Source: an uncultured Treponema sp.
Lineage (GTDB): Bacteria > Spirochaetota > Spirochaetia > Treponematales > Treponemataceae
NCBI GenBank assembly: GCA_946538875.1
Contig: CAMNHD010000063.1
Coordinates: 1 to 7,629 of the forward strand
DNA length: 7,629 nt
Direction of reading: 5' to 3'
The first letter of the stretch is position 1, and each line of letters starts with the position of its first letter. A model generated the notes under the pieces. That model ran no database searches. It was not told the origin of the DNA and worked only from the letters and a program-made list of their open reading frames with translations. Shown piece after piece: positions 1-6,917 of this stretch. The translations under genes were made by a program, and so were the position numbers.

Positions 1-562
1 CACCGCCGGAAAGCACTTCCATCTTGAAGTCGATGTTCTGGTTGTTGGTGAAGCCTGACTTTCCTGTGTCAAGGTCCACGCCGAATGTCACAGAGGACTC
101 GCCGTGGAGCTGCTCTGAGATCCTGAATCCGGAGCTCTCCGGTGCGCGGTCATACTTCTGCACTGTAACCTCGCAGGTTCCCTCGTATCCGTCCTTTGTA
201 TAGGCTGTCACTGTTGCAGTTCCCAGCCCCTGCGGGAAGAGCTTTCCCTTCTGGTTCACGCGCACAACCCTTGTGTCGCTTGAGTGCCACTTTACTTTCT
301 TTGCAGAGCTTCCGCCCATGTCCGAGACCCACAGGTTATGGTCCTCGCCGTAGTCGGAGCCGTGGAGGCTGATTGTGACCTCGCTCTTGTTCAGTGCAAG
401 TGAGCCTGCTGATGTCCCTGCGGCAGTTGTGGCTGCAGGAGCTTCCGCAAATACGCTGTCAGATGCCTCATAATCATCATAGCCTGCTTCCTGTGCAAAG
501 CCGGCAACGCTCATCACAGAAGCCAGAGTAAGTGCTATTCCCTTAATGATTGTCTTTTTCAT
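1..562 (-). CDS. Secreted BIG_2 (bacterial Ig-like) domain protein, C-terminus cut off by window edge
   Basis: Seen: an open frame from ATG at 560-562 runs without a stop to the left edge, giving 187 residues. A Shine-Dalgarno sequence AGGAGA lies 7 bases upstream, and the start is 24 bases after the stop of the previous gene. Residues 1-23 form a signal peptide with a Lys-rich start, a hydrophobic core and a likely signal peptidase I site after AGFA. There is no lipobox, so the protein is probably exported rather than lipidated. Residues 25-52 are an Ala/Thr/Ser/acidic linker. Residues about 54-135 match the BIG_2 pattern: LALNKSEVTISL, then VKWHSSDTRVVRV, KGKLFPQGLGTATVTA and CEVTV. Residues 136-187 begin another beta-rich domain I do not recognise. 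Inferred: an extracellular adhesive or glycan-associated protein of the same operon as the GH43 genes. G+C is about 54% by my count and 11 of 13 Lys codons are AAG, both higher than in the upstream FN3 genes. The C-terminal function, possibly catalytic, is not visible. Confidence 0.85.
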   Translation of the reverse strand, partial: MKKTIIKGIALTLASVMSVAGFAQEAGYDDYEASDSVFAEAPAATTAAGTSAGSLALNKSEVTISLHGSDYGEDHNLWVSDMGGSSAKKVKWHSSDTRVVRVNQKGKLFPQGLGTATVTAYTKDGYEGTCEVTVQKYDRAPESSGFRISEQLHGESSVTFGVDLDTGKSGFTNNQNIDFKMEVLSGG

Positions 563-586
563 TTTATATCTCCTATCCTTTTGTCT

Positions 587-2680
587 TTAGTCTTCCAGAA
601 AAATCTGTTTATAGCAGAGCTTGTAATCTCCGCCTGTCGGCGAACCTGAATCACTCTTTACACCGGCATTCGAGTTGGCGCTGAACCAGTAATAGTTTGT
701 ATTTCCTGCCCAGCGGAAATTCTTCCAGTCAGAATATGCGGTGTAAGTTGACTGATCCGCAATTTTGTCTCCTTCCAGATAAACTGCGGCGGTAAGGCTT
801 CCTGTCTCCTCACTGATTGCCGATACAGTTCCAGTCCAATGGTGAATTGGAGGATTTCCGCCCCAACCGGTATTATCCACATCATCATCCATTGTCTTTC
901 CGTCTGTACTTTCACTTGTGTACATAAAGAGGCCTGACGGATTTCCATCCGCATCAGATGCTTCTAGGCTGAATCCTTCATTGCTTCCGTCAAGTGGTGA
1001 ATGAAGAATCCAGTAGGCATATGTCATCACAGACGGATTGAATTCCTTGCCAGCATCATCCTGAACCAATACAACATTGTCGTAGTTGACGGCGGCAGTC
1101 TTGAACGGCACGAGAACACGTCCTCCCCACTCAGTCTTTATCTGCCACAGAATTCTCGGCAGCCTTGCAATGCAGGAAGAAGCGTTTGCGTCGTAGTAAA
1201 CTGTTTCACCAACTTTTATCTTGACAGCAAAAGTATAATCAACGTCAGTCCGTAATCCGCTCAGAACCGCAGTCTGTATTCCAGGCTCAACCTGGGTGCT
1301 CACAGTTTCAAGGCCTGTTGCGGAAGCCTCTACGATATAAACCGCATCCTCAAGAGGTCCGGCAAAGTCTGTCCAGTTCACGTTGACCTTGCCCAGTGCA
1401 TCGCTGCGGCTTATACCCACGGTAGACGGCATTGGCTGCAGTATCACCGCAAGTTCCACTTCCCGGCTTGAGTTTGAGTCATAGTCTTTGACTGTAAGCT
1501 TGACAGTGTCAGATGTTCCGACTGGCACATCCTCAAAGCTCACCGAACCGCTTCCTATAGGAACAGTCTTGGAACCGAGAACAGGACCTTCTACCGTCAC
1601 AGTCAGCGCGTCAAAGTCATCCGGATCTGTCCATGAAATTGTTATCGAATCAGTTGTGACAGAATATGCCACGTTTGTCACAGTTGAAGGAGCCGTTGTA
1701 TCCTGCGCGGTCTTTATTCCGCTGCTAACGAATCCTGGTGTGCTTACATTGTTTGAATCTCCTTGAGTGTTACCAAACTTGTCCGCTGTGCGGAAGGTAA
1801 ACTCGTAATCAGTAGAAGACTTGAGATTTTCGTAAACAGTTGACGTCGTACCCTTTGCGAATGTCCTTGTCTCTACACTGTTACCAAACAAGTCAGTCTC
1901 TGCAAGGGTTACAACAACTTGTTTATAATCTGCGTCAGCTGGTTCATTCCATGAAAGCACAATCTTATGGTCGCCAGTCTGAGCCTTTACCTCTGTAACC
2001 GAACCCGGTGCAGTAAGGTCCTGTTCCGTCCAGGCATTGACAGGACCACAAGGTTCGGAAAGTTCCTCGGCAGAAGTTCCACCATTCACGACACCATAGG
2101 CTGTGAACATATATTCACTTCCCTGATACAGAGAGGTGACTGTTCCCTGTCCTGTGGAATTGTCAAAGTACTGGCTTCCATTATCTTCAGGATCACTTAT
2201 TCCCTGCCAGTCAATTCTTACCTGAGTCGCGTCGCTTGAAGGAGTCCAGGAGAAACTGACAGAGTCACTGGTCGGCGCAATTTCCTGAGACTGCGTGAAA
2301 CTGCTTATCGGATGACTTGCTATGTGACCTAGCTGAACAGTAACCCGGCAGTATTCGATTAGTGAACCGTCAGCAGTCTGACAGACAACATCTGCGCTGC
2401 CTTGTCCTGCGACAGTGGCGAGGCAAGTGTTCCCGCTGATTTTTTCCACTGTCACCACACCGGCATCAGTTGAATACCACTCAAGAGATTCATCTGAATG
2501 TTCAAGTGTCGCCGTAATTGTAGCACAGGTTCTTCCTGCCACGGCATCTGTGAAGTTCAGCATATCAAGGTCTAGTGCAATTGACGGAAGCTCCGTCTTA
2601 TAGACTTTTGGGCTAAGCGCCAGATTGCAAGCTGTAAACAGCAGCCCGGAAAAGACCGCCGCAAAAACAAAACGCTTCAT
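587..2680 (-). CDS. Lipoprotein with one BIG_2 domain, about four FN3 domains and a C-terminal lectin-like domain
   Basis: Seen: 697 residues, ATG start with GAGGAG 6 bases upstream. The signal peptide ends in a lipobox FTAC (Cys18), so it is probably a membrane-anchored lipoprotein. Residues about 33-115 are BIG_2-like (LEWYSTDAGVVTV, then GQGSADVVC). FN3-like units follow at roughly 130-218, 224-316, 330-416 and 417-505; they show the W of strand B (VSFSW, IVLSW, ITISW, VNVNW), and three also show the closing Y or L motifs (GSEYMF, STDYEF, DVDYTF). Residues about 507-697 form a separate domain rich in Trp, Tyr, Asn and Gly that aligns with the end of the upstream paralogue around FSLEASDADG and SGLFMY. 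No catalytic motif is recognised. Inferred: a surface or periplasmic scaffold or glycan-binding protein made with the GH43 enzymes. An adhesin role cannot be excluded. The domain calls are by eye; the fourth FN3 unit and the trefoil nature of the C-terminus are the weakest. Confidence 0.93.
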   Translation of the reverse strand: MKRFVFAAVFSGLLFTACNLALSPKVYKTELPSIALDLDMLNFTDAVAGRTCATITATLEHSDESLEWYSTDAGVVTVEKISGNTCLATVAGQGSADVVCQTADGSLIEYCRVTVQLGHIASHPISSFTQSQEIAPTSDSVSFSWTPSSDATQVRIDWQGISDPEDNGSQYFDNSTGQGTVTSLYQGSEYMFTAYGVVNGGTSAEELSEPCGPVNAWTEQDLTAPGSVTEVKAQTGDHKIVLSWNEPADADYKQVVVTLAETDLFGNSVETRTFAKGTTSTVYENLKSSTDYEFTFRTADKFGNTQGDSNNVSTPGFVSSGIKTAQDTTAPSTVTNVAYSVTTDSITISWTDPDDFDALTVTVEGPVLGSKTVPIGSGSVSFEDVPVGTSDTVKLTVKDYDSNSSREVELAVILQPMPSTVGISRSDALGKVNVNWTDFAGPLEDAVYIVEASATGLETVSTQVEPGIQTAVLSGLRTDVDYTFAVKIKVGETVYYDANASSCIARLPRILWQIKTEWGGRVLVPFKTAAVNYDNVVLVQDDAGKEFNPSVMTYAYWILHSPLDGSNEGFSLEASDADGNPSGLFMYTSESTDGKTMDDDVDNTGWGGNPPIHHWTGTVSAISEETGSLTAAVYLEGDKIADQSTYTAYSDWKNFRWAGNTNYYWFSANSNAGVKSDSGSPTGGDYKLCYKQIFLED
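590..1162 (-). other. C-terminal lectin-like domain region of the 697-residue lipoprotein
   Basis: Encodes residues about 507-697. It aligns by eye with the end of the paralogue (2702-3253): EGFSLEASDADGNPSGLFMY here against ETFSMEAMNLEGKGSGLFFY there, each following a W-I motif (YWIL, KWIR). Both are rich in Trp, Tyr, Gly and Asn, as expected for a carbohydrate-binding beta-fold. The trefoil assignment is more convincing in the paralogue than here. Confidence 0.55.
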
Positions 2681-2701
2681 TCAATACTCCTCTTTTTTTT
2701 A
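2681..2701 (-). promoter_or_regulatory. Short intergenic spacer with A8 tract and GAGGAG ribosome binding site
   Basis: The stop codon TAA of the upstream gene (2699-2701) runs directly into eight A residues on the minus strand (2693-2700), followed by GAGGAG (2687-2692) and a 6-base spacer to ATG at 2678-2680. This supports the chosen start and close co-translation of the two paralogous lipoprotein genes. There is no room for a promoter or hairpin terminator. Confidence 0.75.
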
Positions 2702-4522
2702 ATAAGACTCCGTGGCATCTTCAACGGTCATACCCCACCACCATTCATTGTATCCAGGTGAGCCTGCGCTGGTTCTATAAATGATTCCACCGGAACCGTT
2801 GCCACCTATCTGGTAATAGACTGCCGTTGTGTCAGTTTCAGACTGCGTAAGTTTTGTAAAGCGCATTGAACCGTCACCGGCTGTGGAACTGTTGCATGCT
2901 GACTTGTACAAAGTTGCCAGACTCATTTCAGGAATTGAGTCAGGAGCGATAATTCCGCCAGTGATTGCAGCTCCACTTGAAGAAGTGACGCTCTTATCCA
3001 CATCAGTGATATAGAAGAAAAGACCGCTGCCTTTTCCTTCAAGATTCATTGCCTCCATGCTGAATGTTTCTGCAGGACCTGAGTTCTTGTTGTCAGCTGT
3101 ATAAGTGAATGTAGAACTTGAATCCAATGCAGGCCGGCGTATCCACTTGAATGAATAAGCGGCAGAATTTCCATCCTGGGTTTTAAGGGTTCCGGCACTT
3201 GTGGGAACCAGGTATCCGGTATTTTTTCTACTGTATAGTCTAACAAGAAATTTTGAGGCATAGGCTGTCACGGAACTTGAGCCAAGGGACTCGTCTTCAT
3301 GATTAAGAGTCTCGACTGTAAAAGTGTATGGAATCCCCACAAGCAGTTTTTCAAATGAACAAGATTCAATTCCCTTTTCCACTTCAAAAGAAAGGGCTTC
3401 ACCTGACTCAGGGACAGCAGTGACTTTTAAGGAATCAAAATCACCATCCGGGTCTGTCCAGCTCAGCTGAGCAAAACCTGAATACTTGAATTCAGGATCG
3501 TATGCTGCAACAAGATTTGTCGCCGCAAGTTTTGTCTTACCGCTCACGGATGCACCCTGACTCTTGTTATAGTTTATGTCGTAGGTGTATACAGTAAATT
3601 TGTATTCAGTGAGCTGAGAAAGATTCGTGACAGTATAGCTGCCGGCAGCGCTTATCTCCGGGATTATTATTTCATCAGGAATCACAGCTTCTGCAGCAGT
3701 AGAGCTTGTCACCAGATGAATTTCCCGGACATCGTCCACATCTACTACAGTCCAGCTTAATTCCGCATAATTGCTTCCCATGCTCACACCAAGTGACTGA
3801 ACATCGTCCGCCGGCTCATCATCAAGTTCATGTGTAGACTCATGCAGGACTTTTACTGGAGAAACATTCCCATTGTAGTTTTCAACCCGGACAGCAAAGT
3901 AATACTCTGTCGAAGGCTCAAGATTCTGGACATAAGCAGTATAGTTTGTTCCGGCCTGAGCAGTTTCCACAATAACCTGTGACACAGGGTTTGAAAGGGA
4001 CTCGGCATCTGCCTGACTTTTGTGGACACTTATTATCGTCTGCTTGAGGAAGCCTGCATTCTTTTCCGGTGTAGTCCATGAAAGCTCTGCATTCGTGGAA
4101 AAGACTTGTGCGGACAGATTCTCCACCTCGAACGGGACCACTGTTGAAAGCACACCCTGCACCAGGCAGGAAGCGCTTACGCTACCATCGTAATTTGTTG
4201 CAGTGACCACCGCCGTTCCGTTTCCCTGCAGGGTCAGGGTACACACTGATCCGTTTGTATCCTCCACCGTCACCACAGAAGTATCGCTGCTTTTCCAGCT
4301 TAGATAAGTGTCATCCGCAAAGACTGGCTCCCATTTTGCAGTGACAATCTGAGTGCTGATGGTACGGGCACCGCTCAGCATAAGGCCCGACGGCGACAAT
4401 TCCAAAACTGCGATAGGCACACCGCGGTCACTCTGCACAGTCTTTTCGCTGTGATAGAGTGTACATGAAGCAAGTGTCACGAGAGCGGATGCCATTGCAA
4501 AAAGTCTGATCATTTTTTTCAT
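2699..4522 (-). CDS. Lipoprotein with one BIG_2 domain, three FN3 domains and a C-terminal ricin-like lectin domain
   Basis: Seen: 607 residues. The signal peptide ends in lipobox LASC (Cys20), predicting a lipoprotein. Residues about 38-122 are BIG_2-like (LELSPSGLML, then LSWKSSDTSVVTV and GNGTAVVTATNYDGSV). FN3-like units lie at about 129-228, 236-332 and 333-422, each with the strand-B Trp (AELSW, AELSW, AQLSW); the first two also carry the Y-x-F motif (TEYYFAV, TEYKFTV). Residues about 424-607 form a C-terminal domain whose start (YSRKNTGYLVP, TLKTQDGNSA, FKWIRRP) resembles a ricin-type beta-trefoil lobe, with FKW in place of the usual QxW. The domain is shared with the downstream gene 587-2680 and ends in an aromatic stretch NEWWWGM. 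ATG at 4520-4522 is preferred over the Met codon at 4511-4513 because of its ribosome binding site. Inferred: a membrane-anchored glycan-binding accessory protein, a paralogue of the next gene. No enzymatic motif is seen. Confidence 0.93.
   Translation of the reverse strand: MKKMIRLFAMASALVTLASCTLYHSEKTVQSDRGVPIAVLELSPSGLMLSGARTISTQIVTAKWEPVFADDTYLSWKSSDTSVVTVEDTNGSVCTLTLQGNGTAVVTATNYDGSVSASCLVQGVLSTVVPFEVENLSAQVFSTNAELSWTTPEKNAGFLKQTIISVHKSQADAESLSNPVSQVIVETAQAGTNYTAYVQNLEPSTEYYFAVRVENYNGNVSPVKVLHESTHELDDEPADDVQSLGVSMGSNYAELSWTVVDVDDVREIHLVTSSTAAEAVIPDEIIIPEISAAGSYTVTNLSQLTEYKFTVYTYDINYNKSQGASVSGKTKLAATNLVAAYDPEFKYSGFAQLSWTDPDGDFDSLKVTAVPESGEALSFEVEKGIESCSFEKLLVGIPYTFTVETLNHEDESLGSSSVTAYASKFLVRLYSRKNTGYLVPTSAGTLKTQDGNSAAYSFKWIRRPALDSSSTFTYTADNKNSGPAETFSMEAMNLEGKGSGLFFYITDVDKSVTSSSGAAITGGIIAPDSIPEMSLATLYKSACNSSTAGDGSMRFTKLTQSETDTTAVYYQIGGNGSGGIIYRTSAGSPGYNEWWWGMTVEDATESY
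2702..3253 (-). other. C-terminal ricin-like beta-trefoil region of the 607-residue lipoprotein
   Basis: Encodes residues about 424-607. The first lobe (VRLYSRKNTGYLVP, TLKTQDGNSA, FKWI) has the spacing of a ricin-type lobe: an opening hydrophobic strand, a G-Y-L-hydrophobic turn, and a closing aromatic-x-W. The later lobes are divergent. It is the counterpart of the C-terminal region of the downstream paralogue. Confidence 0.5.
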
Positions 4523-4535
4523 TGCACTCTCCTTA
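4523..4535 (-). promoter_or_regulatory. Ribosome binding site overlapping the upstream stop codon (TAAGGAG)
   Basis: The stop codon TAA of the gene at 4533-5774 overlaps the Shine-Dalgarno AAGGAG (4529-4534), giving TAAGGAG 6 bases before ATG at 4520-4522. Terminating ribosomes therefore stop on the next initiation site, which suggests translational coupling. It also decides the start: the alternative ATG three codons later (4511-4513) would be too far from this site. Confidence 0.8.
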
Positions 4536-5774
4536 TTCTATTGTGACTTTACCGCTTGCGGCATCAATCGTAAAGGAAGCATTGTCCGCGAATGAAGGGC
4601 GGGAGAACGAAGCCGTTGAAGAAACATCTGTGAATTCAAGCGGCTGCCATATCGTCTCTGTCAGGCTCAAGTCAGCGGTATTCCACCTGTTGAACATCAG
4701 AATATAAGAAGTCTCCTTGTTGCCCTGAACAGTCAGCACAGAATTGAATTCAGCATCCGCATAGTCAGGACCAAAAGTTTCAAGTCCTGACCAGGGACCT
4801 GCCATTGACGGCGCACAAGCATAGCGCACACCGGTATAATTCATTCTTGGAACACCCGTCTTTTTCCCCACACCGTCTATATTGATTGTAGTTCCACGGT
4901 ATGCGTCAAAGTAGCAGAAGTTCACATTCGGCCAGCCGTCATCGTCTGAATCCATCTCGCCCACAAAGCTTGCGGCAAAGAGGTAGTACATGCCATTGTA
5001 TTTCACGACTGCAGTGCGCGAGATTTCAGTTTCCGGAAAAAGATTTGTAACGTAGGAATCTTCGCCCAGACGGAGATAATCATAGCTGAGCTTGTTGATA
5101 TGAAGTGCATGTGCACCGCTCCCGGTTGTGGAGTAGTCGAGCACATAGGCATCTCCGTTTGTATCCTGGAACAACGTGGCAATCACAGCACCGCTGTTCA
5201 GTCCGAATGAACCGCCTTCAATGTCAAAGGCACCGTCAGGGGTGGAGCATGTAGCTACAAGATATTCATCCAAAAAAAGGTTGTTGCGGGTTGTCCTCCA
5301 TGTCCCATAGTTTGTGCCGGCACCGCGCCAGTAAGTGGTGTTGTAGCCCATCCACATCACGAATTTTCCAGTCCGCTTGTTGAACAGGACACGTGGTGTG
5401 TTGATGTCGCAGTGGTTCAGCAGGGAACTTGAGTTTGATGTGACAACGTTGTTCCTGAATTCCCAGTTGACCAGATCCTTAGAAGCGTAACACTTGATAG
5501 CCTTGAAGCCGCCGGTACCACCGTTCAGAAGATTCTTTGAATAGTCCATACCGTACCAATAGTATGTGTCACCATATTTGATTATATTGTCATGTGCCTG
5601 AATCGCATTGCCCTGGGTATCAGTCCACACAGACCCGTTGATCTGACCGGCAGAAGAAGAACCGTCAGCGCTTATTGTTCCAGGTTGAACTGTCTGAGGC
5701 TGAGAACACGAGCTGAGCCCCAGAAGTGAGGACAGACATGCGGAGCAGACAAGCAGTTTTGTTTTAAGTTTCAT
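4533..5774 (-). CDS. GH43-like lipoprotein of the exo-beta-1,3-galactanase type with apparently altered active site
   Basis: Seen: 413 residues. The signal peptide has lipobox LSSC (Cys23) and is followed by a Ser/Gln-rich linker to about residue 47. The rest fits the five-bladed propeller of the galactanase branch of GH43: AIQAHDNIIKYGDTYYWYGM (56-75), YASKDLVNWE, TPRVLFNKRTGKFVMWM (126-142), LFQDTNGDAYVLDYS, AVVKYNGMYYLFAAS, and ILMFNRW near 358-364 where active relatives show YMGDRW. WQPLEF and a final short beta segment (FTIDAASGKV) correspond to the segment just before the lectin in the gene at 6918-7629, so this protein ends without a lectin. Known: these relatives remove galactose from beta-1,3-galactan chains. 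Odd: by eye, the acid-bearing EAPAM-type motif reads SRTAV here (Ser252), and the ERPKV-type motif reads NTPRV (Asn125). It may be inactive, a binding protein, or have another specificity. A loop DSDDDG at 275-280 looks calcium-binding. Confidence 0.9.
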   Translation of the reverse strand: MKLKTKLLVCSACLSSLLGLSSCSQPQTVQPGTISADGSSSAGQINGSVWTDTQGNAIQAHDNIIKYGDTYYWYGMDYSKNLLNGGTGGFKAIKCYASKDLVNWEFRNNVVTSNSSSLLNHCDINTPRVLFNKRTGKFVMWMGYNTTYWRGAGTNYGTWRTTRNNLFLDEYLVATCSTPDGAFDIEGGSFGLNSGAVIATLFQDTNGDAYVLDYSTTGSGAHALHINKLSYDYLRLGEDSYVTNLFPETEISRTAVVKYNGMYYLFAASFVGEMDSDDDGWPNVNFCYFDAYRGTTINIDGVGKKTGVPRMNYTGVRYACAPSMAGPWSGLETFGPDYADAEFNSVLTVQGNKETSYILMFNRWNTADLSLTETIWQPLEFTDVSSTASFSRPSFADNASFTIDAASGKVTIE

Positions 5775-5792
5775 ATTTTCTCCTCCTGACTA
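5775..5792 (-). promoter_or_regulatory. Strong ribosome binding site AGGAGGAG after upstream TAG
   Basis: The gene at 5790-6899 ends with TAG (5790-5792). AGGAGGAG follows at 5780-5787, with 5 bases (AAAAT) before ATG at 5772-5774. This is the longest anti-16S match among the internal ribosome binding sites here and fixes the start of the GH43-like lipoprotein. Confidence 0.75.
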
Positions 5793-6899
5793 AAAGCCTG
5801 CAGCCAAAAGCACGGCCAGTTCATCTGCGGTTATGCGGACAATGTTGGCAGAGCATCCGGATGGGAGTCCTGTAAGATTGAACCCTGCATCCTCAACACT
5901 AATCCATGATTCAGGATCGGAAATATCCGAAGTTGCGAACGCATCGAATGTTGCAGGATTATTTTCGCGGTTCAGGAGCATAAGCCATGCGGAATTGTCT
6001 TCCAGTCTGTAGACACAGGGATATTCTGTACTTACAGGAGCAAGCTGGTTTGTGCGGTTGACATAATGCTCCGAAATCAGATTGAACTCCCCAGCCCTCC
6101 ACTTTTTCAGGTATGCTGCCTGAATGTCTCCGCCCCTGGCACTCGCGTAGTCAATATCCCCATTGCGCGCAAAGAGGTACCAGCCGTCGTCAGCCTGCAC
6201 TGCGGTTGACCACAGCACGGAAAAACCTGGACTGTAGACGCAGTGGTCATCCAGTGACTTTACTGAATAAAAGTCGCAGGTCTGAGTGACATAAGTATGG
6301 TTCACACCGTTCTCGTCATCTCCTGTCCAGTAAATGTCGTAGCAGAGGGACTCACTGTTATACACGGCCTTTGGTGCCCAGACGTGGCGGGTTCCTCCAT
6401 TTGTTCCCCTTCCCTGCGTAAGGGCAAGCAGATGCTCATCATACCAGGACACAAGGTCATCTGAATACGCAACCACAATATTTGAGCTGGGATGCTCCCA
6501 ATAGTTCAGGTTAGACCTTGAACCCATGTCCAGGTAACGTCCGGCCTGTGTGAAGTCAGAGGCAAGAAGGACAAACTTACCGTTGTTCATGCGGAAAATG
6601 TAAGGGTCACGGAAATGCCTGGAACCGATTGAACTGGTGAATGTGGCTCCACCCCCATTGAGCTCAGTCCATGTCAGACCGTCATCACTGTAAGAAAGAT
6701 GAAGTGAGTCTGACGTAATGTATTTGTTTGCACCTATGTACGACATAAGATAATAGTCCGTTGTTTTTTCTCCACGTGACCATTCGCTTGGATAAACAAG
6801 TGCATCCCTGGCAAGCTGACTGCATGAGGCAAGGCACATGGCCATTGCGGTTACGGAGCAGGCGGCGCCAAGCACTGTCTTTAATTTATTTGATTTCAT
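5790..6899 (-). CDS. GH43-like five-bladed beta-propeller lipoprotein (putative glycosidase)
   Basis: Seen: 369 residues. ATG at 6897-6899 has AGGAG (6905-6909) 5 bases upstream and lies 18 bases after the preceding stop. Lipobox LASC (Cys26) predicts membrane anchoring. The body shows repeated propeller signatures: LHLSYSDDGLTWTEL (66-80), FRDPYIFR (96-103), VVAYSDDLVSW (142-152), HVWAPKAVY (172-180), DIYWTGDD, DDGWYLFAR (237-245) and TEYPCVYRL (291-299). Asp98 of RDP is the candidate general base and Glu292 the candidate acid of a GH43 fold. The position of the usual third carboxylate (IDP/IDGD motif, before the W-Y-L-F strand) reads WSTAV here, so that Asp seems to be missing. Known: GH43 covers arabinofuranosidases, xylosidases, arabinanases and galactanases. 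The substrate cannot be told from sequence alone; neighbours suggest arabinogalactan or galactan side chains. Most similar in style to the gut GH43 proteins often annotated as xylanase or arabinosidase. No carbohydrate-binding module is attached. Confidence 0.9.
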   Translation of the reverse strand: MKSNKLKTVLGAACSVTAMAMCLASCSQLARDALVYPSEWSRGEKTTDYYLMSYIGANKYITSDSLHLSYSDDGLTWTELNGGGATFTSSIGSRHFRDPYIFRMNNGKFVLLASDFTQAGRYLDMGSRSNLNYWEHPSSNIVVAYSDDLVSWYDEHLLALTQGRGTNGGTRHVWAPKAVYNSESLCYDIYWTGDDENGVNHTYVTQTCDFYSVKSLDDHCVYSPGFSVLWSTAVQADDGWYLFARNGDIDYASARGGDIQAAYLKKWRAGEFNLISEHYVNRTNQLAPVSTEYPCVYRLEDNSAWLMLLNRENNPATFDAFATSDISDPESWISVEDAGFNLTGLPSGCSANIVRITADELAVLLAAGF

Positions 6900-6917
6900 T
6901 GCAACTCCTGTTTCCGA

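Noticed and set aside
150..332. 60-residue minus-strand open frame inside the BIG_2 gene
   Set aside because: It is out of frame within 1-562, which has a signal peptide and domain match; the 60-residue product is basic and low in recognisable structure.
1001..2603. Several plus-strand open frames of 62-92 codons
   Set aside because: They lie antisense to the 697-residue lipoprotein gene, have no ribosome binding context or family resemblance, and are explained by codon bias of the real gene.
2693..2700. T-tract on the plus strand as an intrinsic terminator
   Set aside because: Transcription of all genes runs on the other strand, where the tract is poly-A, and no GC-rich hairpin adjoins it.
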